Positions 32,927-44,458 of a stretch of 64,000 nucleotides of DNA are shown here, piece by piece. Origin of the DNA: Adiantum capillus-veneris. Its lineage: Eukaryota > Streptophyta > Polypodiopsida > Polypodiales > Pteridaceae. Position 1 is the stretch's first letter, and each line of letters begins with the position of its first letter. The stretch is taken from positions 98,312,612-98,376,611 of the forward strand of contig CM043945.1 in assembly GCA_014529385.2 (NCBI GenBank). Direction: 5' to 3'. The notes under the pieces were generated by a model. That model searched no databases and was not told the origin of the DNA. It worked only from the letters and a program-made list of their open reading frames with translations. Position numbers and translations under genes: made by a program.

Positions 32927-33135
32927 ACCAAGACGATTTGTACACACAATTAATCCCAATCGCTAGACAAAATATATATATTATGGTAAGCACAAAACTA
33001 CAATGCCAAAGAACATTTCGTAGCCTATTTGGTCAGCCAAGATTGAATGCCATTAACTCATCTATTAACCCTTTCATATTACCCATGATACGATATGACC
33101 ATAGCCTTGATGTTTTCATCTTTGTGCTGTTTTGA
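32923..33135 (+). CDS. Small ORF (70 aa) inside the right repeat
   Basis: Opens MNQDDLYTQLIPIARQN and ends LPMIRYDHSLDVFIFVLF. The start overlaps the stop of the previous ORF. It shares the MNQ start and the C-terminal LP-x-(I/V) plus (D/E)V-x-I-x-(V/I)L pattern with the leader ORF at 11220-11438. A 1-base insertion destroys the left-repeat copy. Confidence 0.45.
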   Translation: MNQDDLYTQLIPIARQNIYIMVSTKLQCQRTFRSLFGQPRLNAINSSINPFILPMIRYDHSLDVFIFVLF

Positions 33136-33337
33136 CATTCTCTTTTGTGTTCTTTCTTTGTGTGTGTGAGTGCAAGATCAGAGAAATAGTGGGCTTCTTG
33201 ATTGCACTTCTTTTGAAACCATAGTCTTCATGGCATCTATGGTTTAACTCCTTCATATAGTTTTTTTTGAGTTCTCTCACAAACTCTCACAGTCATAAGC
33301 GGGGTGCTTTCCTGGCAAGACCGCAAATTTCTCGACA

Positions 33338-34461
33338 GCGCCCTGTTCGGTTTGAACGATTTTTTGTGGCACTTTTTTTATAGAGTATATATTTTATTGC
33401 AATATATTTTGATCGAAATATGTTATTCGGATATCCGCGTACAATACGGATATACAATGTATAATACCGAATTATACGTACAATTTTTGTTGTACGGACG
33501 TATAAATGCAACCTAGTTCCTAGACCATGTTGTATCCCATGTGACAACATGTGCCAAAGAAAACCATACATGTAGGTCCATAACTGCATAATGGAAGAAT
33601 GTGTGTTGGACACTATGGTCCAAAATACTTTGCTCCTACATGACCATGTCATGTCTCTTAAAGAGAAAAATGGATGAAAACATAGAAGTTTATGCATCCT
33701 ACTTGGAAAAGTAAACAAAAACATATTGAGAAAAGAAACAAAATCAAATTAGATTCGTACTTGGAGGTCGAACATAGTGTTCACTTACCTGCAGTCAAAA
33801 GCACCTGCCCAAATTTCCTGCCTGCAAAGGCCTAGGAACACTAATTGAAAATCAAGTAGTAGTAAACATGTAACCCTGGGTATTTTCTTTGCAATCCAAA
33901 CCCCTTGATTAAAATCTACATTGTCAAACCCCTTGGTTAGACTTTGCAAGGAAAGTGCTAAACTATCAGCCAATAGTAATGGAAGTCAACTTTGGAAGTT
34001 GAAATTTCCACTACCCTTGGTAGCTTGTGGACTTCTTTCCTTGAAAGTGCAAGTGTGAAGGTTCCAAGAATTGACCATCAATACTTAATAAGTGATTTAG
34101 TGATCACGATGTGGGTCTTACCCAAAATTTTACTTGTATAAACACTCTCAATGCTATAGATAAAATAGGAGATCCACTCAAGTTTAGCCGTATTCACAAA
34201 CTGGATATTTTCTAGACTCGAGAATCCATAATTTTGGGTTTTTGTGAACAAACATGCTATCCGAATTGCTTGCTTCATCTACACACCTTGGTAGAGATAA
34301 ACAATTTATGAGTTTGAGACTTTCAAAAAATCAACTTGATTTTCACACTTAAAGTATGTAGTGCTAAAGTAATGCCCGAGAATCATTAATGGAAAGACGC
34401 TTGCTTGTCCATTAGAATCAACGGTACTCAACTAGATAGAATTTTTTGATCTTGAAAGTAA
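33338..34461. other. Noncoding stretch, nothing assigned
   Basis: Begins gcgccctgttcggtttgaacg, which resembles the outer end of hAT- or Harbinger-type plant DNA transposons, but no matching inverted end was found. A small hairpin (cgtacaa-tttttg-ttgtacg) lies at 33477-33496. The rest is unremarkable and has no gene. Confidence 0.4.
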
Positions 34462-34661
34462 NNNNNNNNNNNNNNNNNNNNNNNNNNNNNNNNNNNNNNN
34501 NNNNNNNNNNNNNNNNNNNNNNNNNNNNNNNNNNNNNNNNNNNNNNNNNNNNNNNNNNNNNNNNNNNNNNNNNNNNNNNNNNNNNNNNNNNNNNNNNNNN
34601 NNNNNNNNNNNNNNNNNNNNNNNNNNNNNNNNNNNNNNNNNNNNNNNNNNNNNNNNNNNNN
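34462..34661. other. Assembly gap, 200 N
   Basis: Exactly 200 unknown bases. The frames drawn across it are meaningless. Confidence 0.99.
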
Positions 34662-34879
34662 AGCGAGCAGAGGAGAATGAATTTTGTGTGTGTTCAGACT
34701 TCAGACGAGTCAAAGGTTCATGACGTGCATTACCAAAACTTAAGAGGGAAGGGATAGAGATACTATCTATACTCTATACTCGCTTACTACTACCTATTGA
34801 CTCTCCTAACAAGAACTTACACCACAAACAATAGTATAGAGATTTCTTCGATGTGTAAAAAATTTCAATAGTATGAAGA

Positions 34880-35477
34880 GCGAGCGGGGGGAGGGGGGTC
34901 TTGTTGAGAAGAGGCAGCAGGAACCAAGGTTCAACAGGCACCTTCTCAACAAGACCCCTCGAGGCATTCAACCTTGCGCTTTCAGCCACAAACCCCAGAT
35001 CCAGCCTAGCGTTATTGCATGAAGACTACCTGGCGTTTGCATTGCAGATCAGCCCCCGGCGGTAGCAGGTTCCAGCAAGTAGCCTAGCGTTTTGCATTTG
35101 CAGCAGTTTGGCGATAGCAGGACATGAGGATCACTAGCATTTTCGCATCAAGTACCAGATCAGCCCTAGCGTTTTTGGAGCAGCACAGCAGCCCAATATT
35201 TTGCAGTTCCATCGTGACAGAACCCAGAATACCATCAGCGTTTTCAGTTTTCAACATCAAGACTCCGCAATAGAGCCCCCAAACCTCGCAGATCTTACCT
35301 TCCCGCAGCAGATCCTCGCCGCATGGTCAGATCCACCGAACTTTGCAAATTCAGCCCGGAAAACGCTAGGCTTCTGCTGGGTCTGCTAATGCCGGGCTTG
35401 ATCGCAAACGCTGGGCTGAATCTGCTCTTGTAGAAAACACTGGCTGTTCTTGGCTGAAAACGCTGAGTCTTCTTGCT

Positions 35478-35510
<33 letters not shown>

Positions 35511-35690
35511 TTCCAGAAAGTGCTAGCGCTGGGTTTTCTTATATACTTGGCTATCAAATTGTCTTACCTAGTTCCTTAGAAATAACAAGTAAAAATTGGC
35601 TAAAATAGGGAAAATAGGGCTATGCACTGTAAAAATGCTCCTGATGGGTTCTGACTAAAATCTGATGGTCACGCTGTGAACTGAACCATG
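34880..35690 (-). repeat. Rearranged LTR fragment of the chromovirus family
   Basis: A G-run (35478-35508), gtgctagcgctgggttttctt, ttacctagttcc and taaaatagggaaaatag follow the same order as in the LTRs at 43837-50551 and 62403-63332. The left part is full of agcgtttt/aaaacgct motifs, as in those LTRs. Neither LTR edge is present, so this is an internal piece. Confidence 0.6.
34896..34957. repeat. Inverted repeat, 16-bp arms
   Basis: gggtcttgttgagaag at 34896-34911 is the exact reverse complement of cttctcaacaagaccc at 34942-34957, with a 30-nt loop. It matches the LTR sequence ggtcttgcttgagaag, so part of the LTR fragment has been inverted. Confidence 0.75.
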
Positions 35691-36236
35691 AGCATGGGTT
35701 CTTCTTCACCACGTCCATGCTCATCACCTCCATGTGAAGTATCCATTCCGCTTCGAGTGATGACCATCCACTGAAGTCTTGGGTTCTTAGGTTCACGAGG
35801 ACCTTGGGTTCTTGTGGGTATTGGGTTCTTGGGTTCTTGAGTCTTGAGGTTCTTGAGGTTTTGGAGTCTTGAGGTTCTTGAGGTTTCTTCTGTCTCTTGA
35901 AATCTGTGTTAGAGAAGGATCTTCTCTTTCTTGAGCTCTTCTCTTTCCCGCGGACGCACCCCTTGGCGGCCTTGCGATCACACCAAGGTTGCTTTTTCCC
36001 ACCTCACGTCGATTGGCCAGCCGCTAAGTGCACGGTCCGCTCTCAATGAGTGAAAAGAGAGACAAGGAGAGGCTAGACAAGCCCTTCTTTCTTGGGTTTC
36101 CTGTCACTCTTCAAAAACACGATTAGGAATGGACACGCCCAAGAGGACTTGGGTTACGTGCGACCGCAAAAAGCAAAAAAAATTCTATGGTTCTTTCCTT
36201 GAGTGATAGAGAACACTGCCAAAGCTCTGATACCAA
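35691..36236 (-). mobile_element. Remnant of chromovirus internal leader with primer site
   Basis: Homologous to 61920-62402, the first part of the internal region of the chromovirus. It ends at a primer-binding site next to the LTR that begins at 36237. Everything from gag on is missing, so only the start of an internal region survives between two LTRs. Confidence 0.75.
36224..36235 (-). other. tRNA-Met primer-binding site (left remnant)
   Basis: TGGTATCAGAGC on the minus strand, complementary to the 3' end of plant initiator tRNA-Met. It lies one base from the LTR edge (TGTAAGG in plus orientation). Confidence 0.85.
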
Positions 36237-36920
36237 TGTAAGGTATAGCGGATATGAATGTTGAACTTTGCTCAAGATGAGTGCTCCCAACTGTGCTCAA
36301 GGGTTCCTTTTACTTACAGAGGGGAGAGCCTTCCGTTCCTTTAGAGTGAGAGAGTGCAATGGACACAAACAAAGTGGATAAACACTGTGAATGAAGGTGC
36401 TGAGATTGAGCGATAGAGAGAGAAGAATACGACACCAGAATGTTGTCAAAATCCTCCTCCATTTTTTTAAAAAGTAATTTCTATTAACGGACGAGGAGCC
36501 CGCTCGCTGCTGCTGTTTCCCCTTCGCTGTGCCCTCGCCCCCCCCCCCCCCCCCAGCCCCCCCCGCCTGCCCTCTCTGCCCCCCCTTGCTGCTTGTCCGC
36601 GCGTTGCCCCACCCCTGCTGTAGCAGCTCGCGACACTGCCGCTCTGCTGCAGCCCTGCCACTGCCACCTGCTCTGCCGACCCCCTGTTGTGCAGCCGCTC
36701 CCACCATTGCCGCCCCCGCCCGCTGCTGCTAGCGCTCTCGCATTAGCTGTCCCCGCCCGTTGCCCCCCCCCCCTCCCCGGGCCCGCCTGCTCTTTTTCCT
36801 CCGAGTTGCATCCTGCAAATCGGTACATACAGCATTGACTCCGTTTTGGGGCAGTGCTTTGCGTTCCTAGTTGTAGATTCCGCCCACCATTCTCTTCTTA
36901 CGCCACATCAGTAGACATAG

Positions 36921-38823
36921 TTGGAGGCTCCAGGTTCGCCACAGAGGGACTCGCCTGAAGCCCCCTCGCCCGACCCTGCTGAGCCCACCATTCGACTTGC
37001 TCTTTCGCCGACAGAGCAAGCGAGCCTTGCCCGCAGAGGTAGAGCATTTGCAGGCGACTTCGGTCATCTACAAGGTTCTCGGCACTCGACCTAGCAGAGG
37101 AGAGCTGCGAGACCTTCTCCAGGCCCGCCTTCTCGCAGAGGTGGGCAAGATCTTGGATGTCCAGATTCTCGGACGGGGGTACTACTAGATCGAGTTCGAG
37201 ACCTCCGAGATGGCCTCCAAGGTCATAGCTATGAGTCTACTAGCCATCCGAGCATCACGCGCTGACTTTCGACAGTGGCGACATGGTTTTGACCCGACTT
37301 CGGATGTGCTAGTAGAGGAGGCAGACATCCCCATCTCAGTCTGCTTTCCGGGTTTACGGAGGGAGTACCTTCCACTTCTCTCCAGGATTGGCTCCGCCAT
37401 CGGGACTTTCTTGGAGACACCTCGTACGGCAGTATCAGTAGCTGCCAAGGCGGCTGGCATCCCTTTAGTTCGAGTTTTGGTCAGAGATACCCACACGCTC
37501 CCGAAGGTCATCCTTCTGCCTCGGGTAAGTGGGGGTTGGTTTAGACAGAGCGTGGAGTACTCGGGTCTCCCGAACCAGTGCTTCATTTGCAGACAGATGG
37601 GTCACCTAGCGAAGGCCTGGCCACGACCTGCACCTCAGCCTCAGCCCCAGCGTGCCAAGGCTGGGCCGTAGCCCCATAGCCAGCGGCACAGCGCACAGAT
37701 TTAGAGCCACCCTCCGAGCCTGGGGCTCCAGCGGAGGAAGGGTGGCAGCAGGCTCGTGGCCGTCGACGCCAGGGGCCACAGCGACAGCCTGGCACTCAGA
37801 GTGGCCCTCAGGTGCCTACTCAGCAGCAGTGGGTTCCCACGGGGAGCCGCTTTGGTCCTCTTGAGCAGGAGAAGCCCCCTACGCCAGCCTCCACCTCCGC
37901 TTCACCCTCGCCAGCCGCCCCACGTTCAGAGTTCCCCTCCTCCTCCTCATCCTCCCCTCCGCTCTCTGCTCCCGTCCACTCCCCACCTCACCCCCCTGCC
38001 TCTATCGCCCCAGACCGCTTCTCTTCCTCTCCGCCCCCCGCCCCTCTCCCTGGCTCCTTCTTCCCCTCCTCCTGCTTCAGTACCACAGTCGACTCAGGAG
38101 ACTGGTCCCTCGCCGGCGGCTAGGAGATCTCCTAGCAACGCTTTTGCCACGAGTCGCCCAGCGAGAGAGGGTCAGCCCTTCTTGCGGCCCCCTCTGCAGA
38201 TTCAAACATCTTCCCTTGCAGCTATCCCTCGTGATCTGACGAGCATTGACCTCCGATGCCGCTGGGATTTCTTCGATTACGGGTTCACTCGCTTTCTTGG
38301 CGATTCCGCAGTAGACCACAAGGCAGCCTGCTTCAGGGTCCATACTTTGTTCCTCGCTGCTAGGGAGACAGAGGCCTTGGACTCAGCAGTTGGTTTCTCC
38401 TTCCCCCTCTGTGGTAGGACCGAGACAGAGTGGTCCCTCGACTCAGTGGTGGGATGGTTGCATACACAGGTTCTCGAGTTCTCTCACCACATGGGAGAAC
38501 TTGGAGTTACAGATTTGCTGCAGACTTTGTGGCCACTGGACAAGTTTGTGGTGACACCCCCAGACTCAGCAGGATGTAGGCACATTGTGTACTTTTTTGC
38601 TGATACGCAGTGTTTGCCTTGCTATGTATACATTCATGAGGACTCCTGTACAGAGGAGGTTGCTTTACACACGGCTCGCTCTACTTGGGCTTGGGCTAGG
38701 CACTCACTGCAGTCTCGCCTATCTAGAGGACGCTCGGATGCAGATTACTCCCCATCCAAGCCAGCCTCGAAGATAGCCCGTCTTGCTGCTGCGGCAGCAT
38801 CTGTTCTCTCTCGCTCCCCATGA
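36921..38823 (+). pseudogene. LINE copy 1 ORF1 (RNA-binding protein)
   Basis: The start codon seen in copy 2 is TTG here (36921). An RRM-like domain, ending near RVSGGWFRQSVEYSGLPNQ, would bind LINE RNA. The CCHC knuckle CFICRQMGHLAKA lacks its last Cys (Trp instead) because of a substitution next to a small deletion. A TAG near 37186 replaces Gln after GRGYY, and an inserted base near 37035 shifts the frame. The proline-rich linker has frame changes, and the C-terminal domain (RRWDFFDYGFTRFLGDSA to VLSRSP) is open from about 38130. The stop overlaps the ORF2 start. Confidence 0.8.
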
Positions 38824-41800
38824 GGATCGTCTCGTGGAACGTGCAGGGACTAGGTGGGCCCCTGTTTCAGCGACAGCGGGGCCGATTTCGTCAGGAGCTT
38901 CAACGTTGCCTTGTGGGAGGAGAGATTGATCTCCTTATGCTTCAGGAGAACCATTTGTCTAAGAGCCGCATTCGGCGATGTGGTCAGATTTTGCGTGGAC
39001 GATATGATACCTTTTGGTCAGTTGCTTTTGGACCTGGAGGCATCCAAGGTGGGGTATGTATCACCATTGCGGACTCATTGCAGCAGGCCATTGTGGGCAG
39101 AGGGATTATTGTGCTAGGCAGGGCTCAGTGGATTACTATGCAGGTTCAAGGTGGCCTTGTGGGCTTCCTGAACATCTATGCCCCCAATGTGGCGAGTGCT
39201 CGTGCAGAGTTTTGGTCACAGATTATTGGTGTGTAGGAGGGGACTTCAACATGTTGGAGGACCCTTCTGACAAGATCGGAGGCAGCCATGCTACTGTGCA
39301 TGGAGTCGAGTTAGCATCTTGGGAGAGGTTGTGTATGACTTTGAGGGTCTCGGATACATGGCAGCATTCTGGCTTTGTGAGGCCTCCAGAGAGTCTTGCC
39401 TTCTCTAGATCGGACCGCAGAGTGGGAGGAGTGAATCTATCGCGGATAGATCGCTTCTACACTAGTGACCACTTCAGTGACTTGGGGGGATCAGTGGGCA
39501 TCCTGGCAGGGACGTCCTTCTCGGACCATGCACCAGTGATCCTCACAGTGGCAGACAGGCAGAGGAGTGGGAGCACGATGCTTCGCATCCGAGGGCATGG
39601 ACAGCTAGGCTCTACCTGCAGACAGAGTGGCCTTAGGCCTAGCTCAGCTTAGCCACTCTTTTCTCCAGGAGTCTCTGGCTCGGCAGGCTGCAACGAGAGA
39701 GGAGGAGCAGCGTCTCAGACGAGGCATTGCTTCACTACAGAGGATGCAGGAGCAGCATCCAGACAGTCCATGGTTGGAGGAGCAGTTACAGCAGGCTGGA
39801 CAGGAGCTTGCTTGCACAGAGGAGAGGCGTCATGAGTTTGCATTTCACCGACAGGCATCTCAGTGGACTCAGGTGGGTGACAGAGTGACAGGTGTTTTTT
39901 TTGAGACAGTGGGACCTCGGCACTCGCATGCCAAGGTCAATCAGTTGAGGAGACCCGATGGGTCAGTTGTTTGTGAGCCCGAGGATATGCGTGCAGTTGC
40001 TACTGACTTTTACCGTGGGTTACTGTCGGCTGAGCCCAAGTCAGAGCGACAGGATGCAAACAGGGAGCAGGTTTGGGCACAGATGCCTTGTCTTGTGACT
40101 GAGGAGATGCGCCAGAGGCTAGAGATGCCTCTTCAGCTTGAGGAGCTGCACACGACTCTTAGGGCCCTCCCTCGTGGTAGCTGTCCAAGTGAGGATGGGG
40201 TGACTCCCAGCTTTTTCTTGGAGTATTGGGACCTGCTTGGCCCAGATCTTTGTAGTGCCTTTCAGTACATTCTTCACACACGCGTGATGCCGGATAGCAT
40301 GAGTGAGGGCCTGATTTACCTCATTCCAAAGGAGGGTGGCTCCTTGGATGAGATTGGACAGTGCGCCCCATCACCATCCTCAACTCACCCTACAAAATTC
40401 TTGCCAAGGCTCTGAGTTTGAGGATTCAGCCACTTTTGGAGAGCCTTATACATGGGACTCAGACAGGTTTTGTCAAGGAACGCAGTATCCTTGACAACAT
40501 CTTCATTTTCTGGGAAGCTTCTGCCCTGGCACGGATCCGTGGGGAGGACCTTGTGATTCTTCTTCTCGATTTTGAGAATGCATGCGACAGAGTTGACAAG
40601 GAATTTCTAGAGGGCACTCTACGCAGGATGGGCTTCTCAGATGCTTGGATCAGAGGGGTGTCAACTTTGTACAGACAGGCTCACAGTCAGGTGCTTTTGG
40701 CAGGAGGTAGAGGTGAGCGCTTCATGCTCACACGATCGGTCAGACAGGGTTGTCCTTTTGCCCCCTTTCTCTTTCTGTTCTATGCGAAGGCGATGAGCAG
40801 ATTTTTGGTGTCACAGCAGGTTGGTCTGAGGGGCTTAGTGCTCCCTATACGGGGGGATGAGCTTCTGGACGCTGATTTTGCCGACGACTCAGCCTTTTAC
40901 TTAGAGGGCCAAGAGGCCAATCTACACAGTTGTGATCAGGCTTTGGAGACCTTCTGTTGTGCATCGGGGGCACTGATCAACTGGAGAAAGACAGTGGCTT
41001 TCTCGGTTGGCAGTGCTCCTTTGCCAGATTGGATGCCAGGAGAGGGTTTCAGGTGGATTCCCCCAGGGACTGCAGTTCGGTACTTGGGTTGTCAGGTTGG
41101 TTTGGACTTGTCCCCCGAGCAGCAGATTGCTCCTCTTCTCCTATCCATCAGGAAAAAGCTGTTATATTGGAGCTCAGCACGACTTTCGCTGACTGGTAGA
41201 GTAGTAGTTGCGAACCAGGTGCTGTTGGCGACTATGTGGTACATCACTTCTTGCTAGATCTTCTCAAGTTCTTGTCTCAGCCAGGTTGAGAGGCTGATCA
41301 GGAACTTCCTTTGGTCAGGTCGTGACACTCAGATTGCCCGATCCAAGGTGGCTTGGTCGGTCATCACACTTCCTTGTTCTCAGGGAGGGCTTGGGATCAT
41401 TGATCCAGCACAGCAGAGTAGAGCCCTTCTTGGGAAGTTCGTCGTCAGAGGACTTCTTCCAGGCGAGGAGCCCTGGAAGGATTTCTTGCTGCAGAGGCTT
41501 CATGCCAGGGTGCCTCAGTCAAGAGGCCCTTGGCAACCTTCGACCAGATGGATCTTTACAAAGTTGCGCCGAGTTGGTTTGAGCAGGATAGTGGAGGACC
41601 GTTTCGTTGTCAGTTTTCTTCGATCTTGGGAGCTCTTACGGCGTGGCCTAGAGCAGAGACAGCCGACGTGCACGGAGGAGCGCCTTCGGCAGCCCCTCGT
41701 CTGGAACCCCATGGTTAGCACTCAGAGAGGCCACTTGGTTGGGAGTCGGCCTCATGTTTCTTGGGGTCCCATGGCAACAGGTCCAGCGCTCTCTCTAAGT

Positions 41801-43677
41801 GACTGGCTAGAGTTCACAGGTTTGTCAGAGGAGGTGCAGGGTTTCCAGCTACAGGGCATGAGAGGGGTGCAGAGCATGTGTCACGACATCTTAGAGTCAG
41901 TTACAGTTGAGTGGCTCACGCCTCTCGAGCCAGTAGCACCCCGGTGGATGGGAGCCTTCACACGACTGGAGGTTCTCATTTCAGTCAGGGCTTGCTTAGA
42001 GACTGTCCCAGCCCTGTTCTTTGAGCTTCAGGGTGGGGGACGATTACAGTGAGTTGTAGTACAGGCCCCGCAGGTAGCAGAGTGCTGTTTCCAGAGGATC
42101 CGAGTTGTGGACATCTGTGGGAGGACTTGCGTCATAGACCCTGACCCAACAGCTCTTGAGACTGGACACTGGAGGCTATGGGCTTGGGAGTGTTGTCCGA
42201 TGGCACGAGTACAGTGGGATCCTGGTGAGTGGCTATGGAGGGATCTCTTCTCTTCTACAGACCGCCCAAAAGTCCCCTTCTTTCAGTAGACTGTTCGGCT
42301 TGGACGTCATATGTTTGCAGCACAGAGAGAGATCTGCCCCATGTTTCTTGGGGTCCCATGGCAGCAGGTCCAGTGCGCTCTCCAGGTGACTGGCTAGAGT
42401 TCACAGGTTTGTCAGAGGAGGTGCAGGGTTTCCAGCTACAGGGCATGAGAGGGGTGCAGAGCATGTGTCAGGACATCTCAGACTCAGTTCCAGCTGAGTG
42501 GCTCACGCCTCTCGAGCCAGTAGCACCCAGCTGGATGGGAGCCTTCACACGACTGGAGGTTCTCATTTCAGTCAGGGCCTGCTCAGAGACTGTCCCAGCC
42601 GTGTTCTTCGAGCTTCAAGGTGGGGGACGATTACAGCGAGTTGCGGTAGAGGCCCCGCAGGTAGCAGAGTGCTGTTTCCAGAGGATCCGAGTTGTGGGCA
42701 TCTATGGGAGGACTTGCGTCATAGACCCTGACCCAGCAGCTCTTAAGACTGGACACTGGAGGCTATGGGCTTGGGAGTGTTGTCCACTGGCACGAGTACA
42801 GTGGGATCCTGGTGAGTGGCTATGGAGGGACCTCCTCTCTTCTGCAGACCGCCCAGGAGTCCCCTTCTTTCAGTACACTGTTCGGCTTGGACGTCATATA
42901 CTTGCAGCACAGAGAGAGGCCCGCCCCGCTGCAGCACGTCATTGGCAGGAGGAGGGCCTCACAGTCAAGTTCTTGGAAGCCTTTTGGCAGAGGCTGTGGG
43001 ACTCCAGACAGCCGAGGCACGTCCCTTTGTTTTAGTGGTTGGTTGCACACAGAGCAACGGCAGTAGGGAGTTGGCTTGTGCATGGTGGTCTCTCGGCCGC
43101 ATGTGCAGCCTATGACTAGTTGGTGGAGAGTCAGTGTCATTGTCTTTGGGACTGTCCCTCGGCCCAGCAGGTGTGGCTACGAGTTCTTCGGCTGAGGCCT
43201 GCTCTCTCCACGGCTCGGCAGTACACTTGGGGGGTAACGGCCTGGTCCACACTCACCGGCCCGGCATGTTAGTTTGAGCTATCTTCCACTAGCAGGATGA
43301 TAGTGATACAGGGGGGGCGACCTACACTCCAGCCTGCTACAAAGCTTACTCCACAAGAGTGGTGTAGTGAGAGAGAGGAGTGTTGGGAGCTCATCAGTGG
43401 CCTGACACTTTGGTTCATCTGGCGGGCCCGCTGTTTCCGCATCTTTGAGGCTCTCCCTGTGCCACCAGCAAAGACTATTCGTGACTTTTGGCTAGAGCTG
43501 ATCCATACTCTCAGAGGACAGCTTGAGGGACTACAGGGTAGCTCCGACCGCATGCGGGAGCGCCGCGAGGCTTTCCTTCGACTCTGGCGCCCTGGGCCTT
43601 GCTACACCATAGTCCATGGGGTGCTCAGATGGCACTACTGTCCACCTGTGTGGCTCTTCCCTCCTCCCATCTCTTGA
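38820..43677 (+). pseudogene. LINE copy 1 ORF2 (endonuclease and reverse transcriptase)
   Basis: The APE-type endonuclease shows SWNVQGLGG, LQENH, YAPNVAS, CVGGDFNM, SRIDRFY and SDHAPV. A deletion of about 25 bp near 39228 removes the stretch between SQII and WCVGG seen in copy 3. RT shows LIYLIPKEGG, GTQTGFVKERSILDN, LDFENACDRV, VRQGCPFAPFLF and the active-site FADDSAFY. A missing base in cagtg-cgcccc (about 40362) shifts the frame just before RT. Downstream comes the zf-RVT type zinc region (CAAYD...HCLWDCPSAQ) with stops, after a 587-bp tandem duplication. Confidence 0.88.
41753..42926 (+). repeat. 587-bp tandem duplication within LINE copy 1
   Basis: catgtttcttggggtcccatggca at 41753 recurs at 42340 and the following 587 bp are repeated with a few percent divergence, ending at ttgcagcacagagagag. 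Copy 3 has a single unit. Confidence 0.88.
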
Positions 43678-43836
43678 TTTAGCCTCATTGTATATATGCT
43701 GTTTTTTCATTGGGAGAGTCTCCCCATCATGCTTGTTGTAGCCCTCTCTTGCAGAGGAGGATGTAGCCCTATGGGCAGTTTTCATTAACTAATAGAAGGA
43801 TCTCTTTCTCGGGAAAACAAAAAAAAATCCTCCTCC

Positions 43837-44458
43837 GAAGGCCCCACTCTGTATGGCGAGAGCGGTCTACTATTGATTGCACAAATCTCTACAATGCTTT
43901 GGACTTCCCGACGATGAGGACGTCGACGACTGAAATCTGAAAACGCTAAGGAATGAAATGTGCAAATCTTTATCTGCTGAATTCTGGCTCTATGTTAGTG
44001 ACGACGACGCGCTGAAAACGCAGATGTTGAAATCTGCGTTTTCCGGGCTGAAACTGCAAACTACGCTGGTCACTGCAAGTTATTTCTTTGAATGTAGATG
44101 TGAATTTGTTGCTGAAAACACTGAGTTCTGCTGTTGCAAAAACGCTGATTTGCTTGCTGTCCAAAAATGCTGATCTGCTTGCTGAAAAACGATGTTTGGC
44201 TCGCTGAATTTGCTGGTTTTTCTGGCTTGGAAAAACGCTAACTTGCTTGCCTTGAATTGCTGAACTACAAGGCTGAAAACACTGATAGGGCAGGGCTGAA
44301 AACGCTAGGGTGTTAAAGCTGAAAACGCTAGGGTTTCTTGGGGGGGGATCTTGCTTGAGAAGCTATCCAGAGGGCCTACTGCACTTGGTGCCTGTGCTAT
44401 CCTTCCTCCTTCTGCCAAATTTCACTAGCGCTAGGTTTTCTTTTATATTTGCTTTGCT
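43837..44458. other. LTR segment between the two LINE insertions
   Basis: Colinear with 62620-63115 of the right LTR. It is rich in gctgaaaacgctag-type repeats and has no gene. Confidence 0.7.

Larger units (their letters stand above)
24410..33337 (+). mobile_element. Second Ty3/gypsy retrotransposon, plus strand, degenerate
   Basis: Direct repeats of about 0.9 kb at 24410-25316 and 32434-33337 flank gag, protease, RT, RNase H and integrase in gypsy order. Both repeats end tctcgaca. No target-site duplication is visible (gacat on the left, gcgcc on the right) and no polypurine tract precedes the right repeat; instead a 0.73-kb LTR-like segment of another family abuts it. The element may therefore be a recombinant. 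The RT active site FIDDLPIKG and the integrase C-terminus differ from both other gypsy elements here, so it is a third lineage. Stops and frameshifts occur throughout. Confidence 0.75.
32434..33337 (+). repeat. Right direct repeat (probable 3' LTR) of the second gypsy element
   Basis: Closely similar to 24410-25316 apart from a 20-bp local duplication near its start and a shorter TA run. It carries two intact overlapping small ORFs. Confidence 0.7.
36461..43823 (+). mobile_element. L1-type LINE, copy 1 (7.4 kb), dead
   Basis: Flanked by a 13-bp target-site duplication, AAAATCCTCCTCC, at 36448-36460 and 43824-43836. It has a C-rich 5' region with long C runs, two ORFs, a 3' untranslated region with ctaatagaaggatctctttctc, and a terminal A-run. 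It carries a 587-bp tandem duplication in the 3' half of ORF2 and a short endonuclease deletion. Confidence 0.92.

Noticed and set aside
33338-33520. hAT/Harbinger-type transposon end
   Set aside because: The gccctgttcggttt start is suggestive, but no inverted partner or target-site duplication could be found.
35478-35508. G-run as a functional G-quadruplex
   Set aside because: A homopolymer of about 31 G in a repeat is more likely sequence slippage and is unreliable in length.
36224-36235. Possible tRNA gene fragment
   Set aside because: Only 12 bases match initiator tRNA-Met and the position beside an LTR edge identifies a primer-binding site.
36529-36838. Pro/Ala/Cys-rich ORFs at the LINE 5' end
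   Set aside because: They come from C-runs in the untranslated region. The same is true at 44462-44968 and 60345-60803, and copies do not conserve the frames.
37756-38120. Proline-rich frame as a separate gene
   Set aside because: It is the shifted linker of LINE ORF1, not an independent protein.
43297-43677. Independent gene after LINE copy 1 RT
   Set aside because: It is the C-terminal part of LINE ORF2, matched in copies 2 and 3.
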